Source: Bacillota bacterium (GTDB taxonomy: Bacteria > Bacillota > GCA-003054495 > Carboxydocellales > JAJZTU01). Taken from it: 7,974 nt of DNA. Under the pieces are notes generated by a model. The model was not told the DNA's origin. It made no database searches and saw only the letters and a list, made by a program, of their open reading frames with translations. The position numbers and the translations under genes are program-made. Location: positions 1 to 7,974 of the forward strand of contig JAJZTU010000150.1 in assembly GCA_021848765.1 (NCBI GenBank), read 5' to 3'. Shown in pieces: positions 5,657 to 7,974 of the stretch (its first letter is position 1; the number at the start of each line of letters is the position of its first letter).

Positions 5657-6220
5657 ATGCTGCTGAAGTCCTTCTGGGTTGAAGATGTACTGAAATATGA
5701 CGGAACCCAACTAAGCTCTCTTTTCGCCTACCGCAACTTTAGGGTGCAGGGGGACAGTATAGTGGCCTTCCGGGGTGGTTGCCAGGTTGAGCTCAGGGAA
5801 CTGGTAGATGTGGAAGATGTGTTAGATCAAGCCCATATCTACAGTGAGGATATGCTGCATTTCATAATTGAACACTTTGACCAGGATTTGGAGAAGATGG
5901 TCCTCAGGCAAAGACTCTTTATAGCTATAATTAGCGAACTGCTTCAGGCAGAGGGAGTCCGGGGATTAACCAGAACAGGAGATGATCTCTTTCAGGGTGC
6001 GGGTAAACTCTCAGTTTCTATTGCAACTTTGACCAGGGTTTCCACGATGATTCATACCGGACTAAACATCAGCAGTAAGCACACCCCGGTCAAGACGATA
6101 AGCCTGCAAGAACTGGGCATCTTAGACCCAAGGGGGTTTGCCGGGAAGGTAATGAACGCTTACGCTGCAGAAATTGAGGGCATCCGGATGGCCAGGTGTA
6201 AAGTAAGGGGGGTTGATTAG
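5657..6220 (+). CDS. DUF366 family protein in the preQ0 operon
   Basis: This 187-residue predicted cytoplasmic protein matches what I recall of DUF366 (COG2029), a family of unknown function in archaea and some bacteria. Conserved-looking blocks are YDGTQLSSLFAYR (14-26), GDSIVAFRG (32-40), MLHFIIEHFD (66-75), RTGDDLF (106-112), GKLSVSIAT (116-124), STMIHTGLNI (129-138) and TPVKT (143-147). The GKLSVSIAT...IHTGLNI pattern faintly recalls the lysine loop and following strand of biotin/lipoate ligases, which is a weak inference by eye. ATG 5657 was chosen over an in-frame ATG at 5618 that overlaps queC, because AGGAGG at 5641-5646 lies 10 nt upstream; a second AGGAGG sits at 5633-5638. It lies 25 nt after queC and its stop overlaps the queE start by 1 nt, so a role in 7-deazaguanine metabolism is likely but unproven. 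Confidence 0.8.
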   Translation: MLLKSFWVEDVLKYDGTQLSSLFAYRNFRVQGDSIVAFRGGCQVELRELVDVEDVLDQAHIYSEDMLHFIIEHFDQDLEKMVLRQRLFIAIISELLQAEGVRGLTRTGDDLFQGAGKLSVSIATLTRVSTMIHTGLNISSKHTPVKTISLQELGILDPRGFAGKVMNAYAAEIEGIRMARCKVRGVD

Positions 6221-6972
6221 TGCAGCCCAGGGTTATGGAGATGATGTCCTCAATCCAAGGAGAGGGATTAGTGGTTGGTGAACGCCAGGTATTTATCCGC
6301 CTGGCCGGGTGTAATCTCAGATGTGCTTACTGTGACACCCCGGGGTCATTTGACTATCAGGAGCCTTGCCGGGTAGAAGTTGTTCCGGGCAGGGGTGAGT
6401 TCGACCTGTATCCTAATCCCGTAGCTGTTAATACCCTGGTTGAGTTGGTGAAAACTTTCCGGCCCCAATTGCATCATTCGGTAAGCTTGACAGGAGGTGA
6501 GCCTCTCCTGTTTACTGATTTTATCAGCGAACTGGCCCCTTTGTTACGGGAACTGGGACTGAAAATTTACCTGGAAACTAACGGAACTTTGCCGGAAGCC
6601 CTTGACAGGGTGGGCAACCTGGTAGATATTATTAGCATGGACATTAAACTTCCCAGTACTACAGGTTATTTCGACAAATGGAATGATCACCATCGGTTTC
6701 TCCTGACAGCGGAAAAGTTTACGGTGGATAAATACGTCAAAATAGTTGTAGCCCAGTCCTCAACACCAGATGAACTCAGGCAGGCCAGCCAACTGGTAGC
6801 ATCGGTTAACCCGGGGATACCTGTGGTCCTGCAACCGGTTACACCGCCAAGGGATAAGTCGATACACCCCCCAGGGGCAGAACAACTGCTGGGGTTTCAT
6901 CAATTATGCCGGGAGTTTTTACAGCAGGTCAGAGTGCTCCCCCAGACCCATAAAATGTTGGGGGTTTTATAA
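6220..6972 (+). CDS. queE: 7-carboxy-7-deazaguanine synthase QueE (radical SAM)
   Basis: QueE catalyses the SAM- and Mg-dependent ring contraction of 6-carboxytetrahydropterin to 7-carboxy-7-deazaguanine. The N-terminal SIQGEG motif is at 11-16. FIRLAGCNLRCAYCDT carries the cluster cysteines C31, C35 and C38 (CX3CX2C), and the following Asp-Thr (39-40) is the usual Mg-site threonine of QueE. SLTGGEPLL is at 89-97, and LETNGT and the MDIKLPS block follow. At 250 residues it is longer than the minimal enzyme, with extra sequence between the cluster loop and TGGEP (about 43-66). The start is GTG, overlapping the DUF366 stop (TAGTG), with a G-rich Shine-Dalgarno AAGGGGGG (6205-6212) 7 nt upstream. 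Translation is thus probably coupled to the DUF366 gene. Confidence 0.95.
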   Translation: MQPRVMEMMSSIQGEGLVVGERQVFIRLAGCNLRCAYCDTPGSFDYQEPCRVEVVPGRGEFDLYPNPVAVNTLVELVKTFRPQLHHSVSLTGGEPLLFTDFISELAPLLRELGLKIYLETNGTLPEALDRVGNLVDIISMDIKLPSTTGYFDKWNDHHRFLLTAEKFTVDKYVKIVVAQSSTPDELRQASQLVASVNPGIPVVLQPVTPPRDKSIHPPGAEQLLGFHQLCREFLQQVRVLPQTHKMLGVL

Positions 6973-6993
6973 GAGGAAGAGGGGTAGAGGATA

Positions 6994-7557
6994 GTGGACA
7001 CAAAAAAGATAGCAACAGCAGTACGGATGATTTTGGAGGCTATCGGCGAAGATCCTGACAGAGAGGGCCTGCTGGATACTCCCAAAAGGGTAGCCAGAAT
7101 GTATCAGGAGATTTTTCAAGGTTTGGAGACAGATCCCAAGCAATTTCTGCAGGTATTGTTTACAGAGGAACATGACGAGATGGTGCTGGTGAAGGATATC
7201 CCTTTTTATTCCATGTGTGAGCATCACTTACTGCCCTTTTTCGGTAAAGCACATGTTGCTTACATTCCGGCCAGGGGTAAAATTACCGGACTTTCCAAAC
7301 TAGCCCGTGTAGTAGAGACGGTAGCCAAGCGCCCCCAGCTTCAGGAGCGTTTGACCAGTCAAGTTGCCGACCTGATTATGGAAGCCCTGCAGCCCCTTGG
7401 AGTATTGGTGGTTGTGGAGGCGGAACACATGTGTATGACCATGCGGGGAGTGAAAAAGCCTGGCTCCTTGACCACAACTTCCGCGGTGCGGGGAATATTT
7501 AAGAAAAATACTGCAACCAGGTCAGAAGCTTTTTCATTAATTATGAGCAGGCCGTAG
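6994..7557 (+). CDS. folE: GTP cyclohydrolase I FolE
   Basis: FolE hydrolyses GTP to 7,8-dihydroneopterin triphosphate and formate, the entry step for both folate and queuosine synthesis. The 187-residue length is normal for the type I enzyme. The zinc ligands are C75 and H78 (SMCEHHLLPFFGK) and C147 (AEHMCMTMRGV). LLDTPKRVARMY at 26-37, the KITGLSKLARVVE block and the C-terminal TTTSAVRGIF complete the signature. The start is GTG, 21 nt after queE, behind purine-rich AAGAGGGGTAGAGG; the exact start is a little less certain because two GAGG elements precede it. Position in the que operon suggests that it feeds QueD, although it may also serve folate synthesis. The active-site zinc residues are intact. 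Confidence 0.96.
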   Translation: MDTKKIATAVRMILEAIGEDPDREGLLDTPKRVARMYQEIFQGLETDPKQFLQVLFTEEHDEMVLVKDIPFYSMCEHHLLPFFGKAHVAYIPARGKITGLSKLARVVETVAKRPQLQERLTSQVADLIMEALQPLGVLVVVEAEHMCMTMRGVKKPGSLTTTSAVRGIFKKNTATRSEAFSLIMSRP

Positions 7558-7570
7558 AAAGGAGTACAGG

Positions 7571-7747
7571 ATGGAACAGGAGCGGGATAAGCTGGAGTTA
7601 ATAGCCACTAAAACTCTGCCGGTTAATGAAGATATGTATAAAATAGTTGACTTTTTGAACAAAACCCTGAAAGAAAAACGGGTTATGTTTGGTTTAACCC
7701 TGAATAGAAAAGAAAATACCATGACTATTTCCGTTTATGAAGTTTAA
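7571..7747 (+). CDS. YpmA-like small conserved protein (DUF4264-type), 58 aa
   Basis: This 58-residue gene reads MEQERDKLELIATKTL, then the block YKIVDFLNKTLKEK (23-36), then RVMFGLTLNR and a final strand TMTISVYEV. The YKIVDFLNKTLK...MFGL...MT-[FI]-[TS]-[IV]-Y pattern matches what I recall of Bacillus subtilis YpmA, a conserved Firmicute protein of unknown function. It has no signal peptide or membrane helix and looks like a compact alpha/beta domain. The coding call is supported by AAAGGAG (7558-7564) 6 nt before the ATG and by tight packing: 13 nt after folE and 12 nt before surE. It probably belongs to the same transcript as the que genes. The function is unknown. Confidence 0.85.
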   Translation: MEQERDKLELIATKTLPVNEDMYKIVDFLNKTLKEKRVMFGLTLNRKENTMTISVYEV

Positions 7748-7759
7748 CAGGAGGCTAAC

Positions 7760-7974
7760 ATGAAGCGGGTTCTGGTTACAAATGACGACGGCATTATGGC
7801 AGCGGGAATCCAGGCCTTGGTTAACGTCGTAAAGGATTTGGCAGAGGTTACAGTAGTAGCCCCGGACCGGGAAAAAAGCGCAACCGGACATTGTATTACC
7901 GTACATTGTCCTTTAAGAGTAGATGAGGTAGAACTTCCAGGTGCCGCCGGTGGCGCCTGGGCAGTTGACGGGAC
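7760..7974 (+). CDS. surE: 5'-nucleotidase SurE, N-terminal part (3' end outside window)
   Basis: SurE is a metal-dependent 5'-nucleotidase acting on nucleoside monophosphates (and on polyphosphate in some species) and linked to stationary-phase survival. The visible 71 residues start MKRVLVTNDDGIMAAGIQAL, with the metal-binding D9 and D10 of the NDDG motif. VTVVAPDREKSATGHCIT follows, with the conserved Ser40 that completes part of the metal site. The later conserved Asn and the C-terminal half lie beyond the window. AGGAGG (7749-7754) precedes the ATG by 5 nt. The gene comes 12 nt after the YpmA-like gene and continues the operon out of the window. Confidence 0.95.
   Translation, partial: MKRVLVTNDDGIMAAGIQALVNVVKDLAEVTVVAPDREKSATGHCITVHCPLRVDEVELPGAAGGAWAVDG

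Overview
The window looks like chromosomal DNA of a Gram-positive, spore-former-like Firmicute, most plausibly Peptococcaceae (Desulfotomaculum/Pelotomaculum-type). This rests on strong AGGAGG ribosome binding sites, frequent GTG and TTG starts, and families typical of that group: a TatD-linked radical SAM protein, DUF2225, a YpmA-like small protein and DUF366. No mobile element, CRISPR array, tRNA or rRNA was seen. The species assignment is inference.

Layout. Bases 1-866 (+) hold the end of an ABC-2 type permease and a complete TatD-linked radical SAM gene. Bases 1912-919 (-) hold a two-gene unit, a secreted L,D-transpeptidase with a peptidoglycan-binding domain followed by a 70-residue unknown protein, ending at a hairpin and T-run whose T-run overlaps the radical SAM stop codon. 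A divergent intergenic stretch (1913-2182) carries a perfect 9-bp inverted repeat. Bases 2183-3207 (+) encode a lipoprotein of unknown function and an ASCH-domain protein. A strong 14-bp hairpin separates these from a convergent DUF2225 gene (4311-3274, -).

From 4568 to the right edge runs one tightly packed operon: queD, queC, a DUF366 gene, queE, folE, a YpmA-like small gene and surE (cut by the window end). Gaps are 2 to 25 nt and one junction overlaps by 1 nt. FolE converts GTP to dihydroneopterin triphosphate, QueD makes 6-carboxytetrahydropterin, QueE makes 7-carboxy-7-deazaguanine (CDG) and QueC makes preQ0. The complete GTP-to-preQ0 route, the first half of queuosine synthesis, is therefore present. 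The later enzymes (QueF, Tgt, QueA, QueG/QueH) are not in the window.

The most interesting point is the uncharacterised DUF366 protein placed between queC and queE, which makes it a candidate accessory factor or extra enzyme of 7-deazapurine metabolism. The operon has a recognisable extended -10 promoter with a very short leader, and no convincing preQ1 riboswitch was found.
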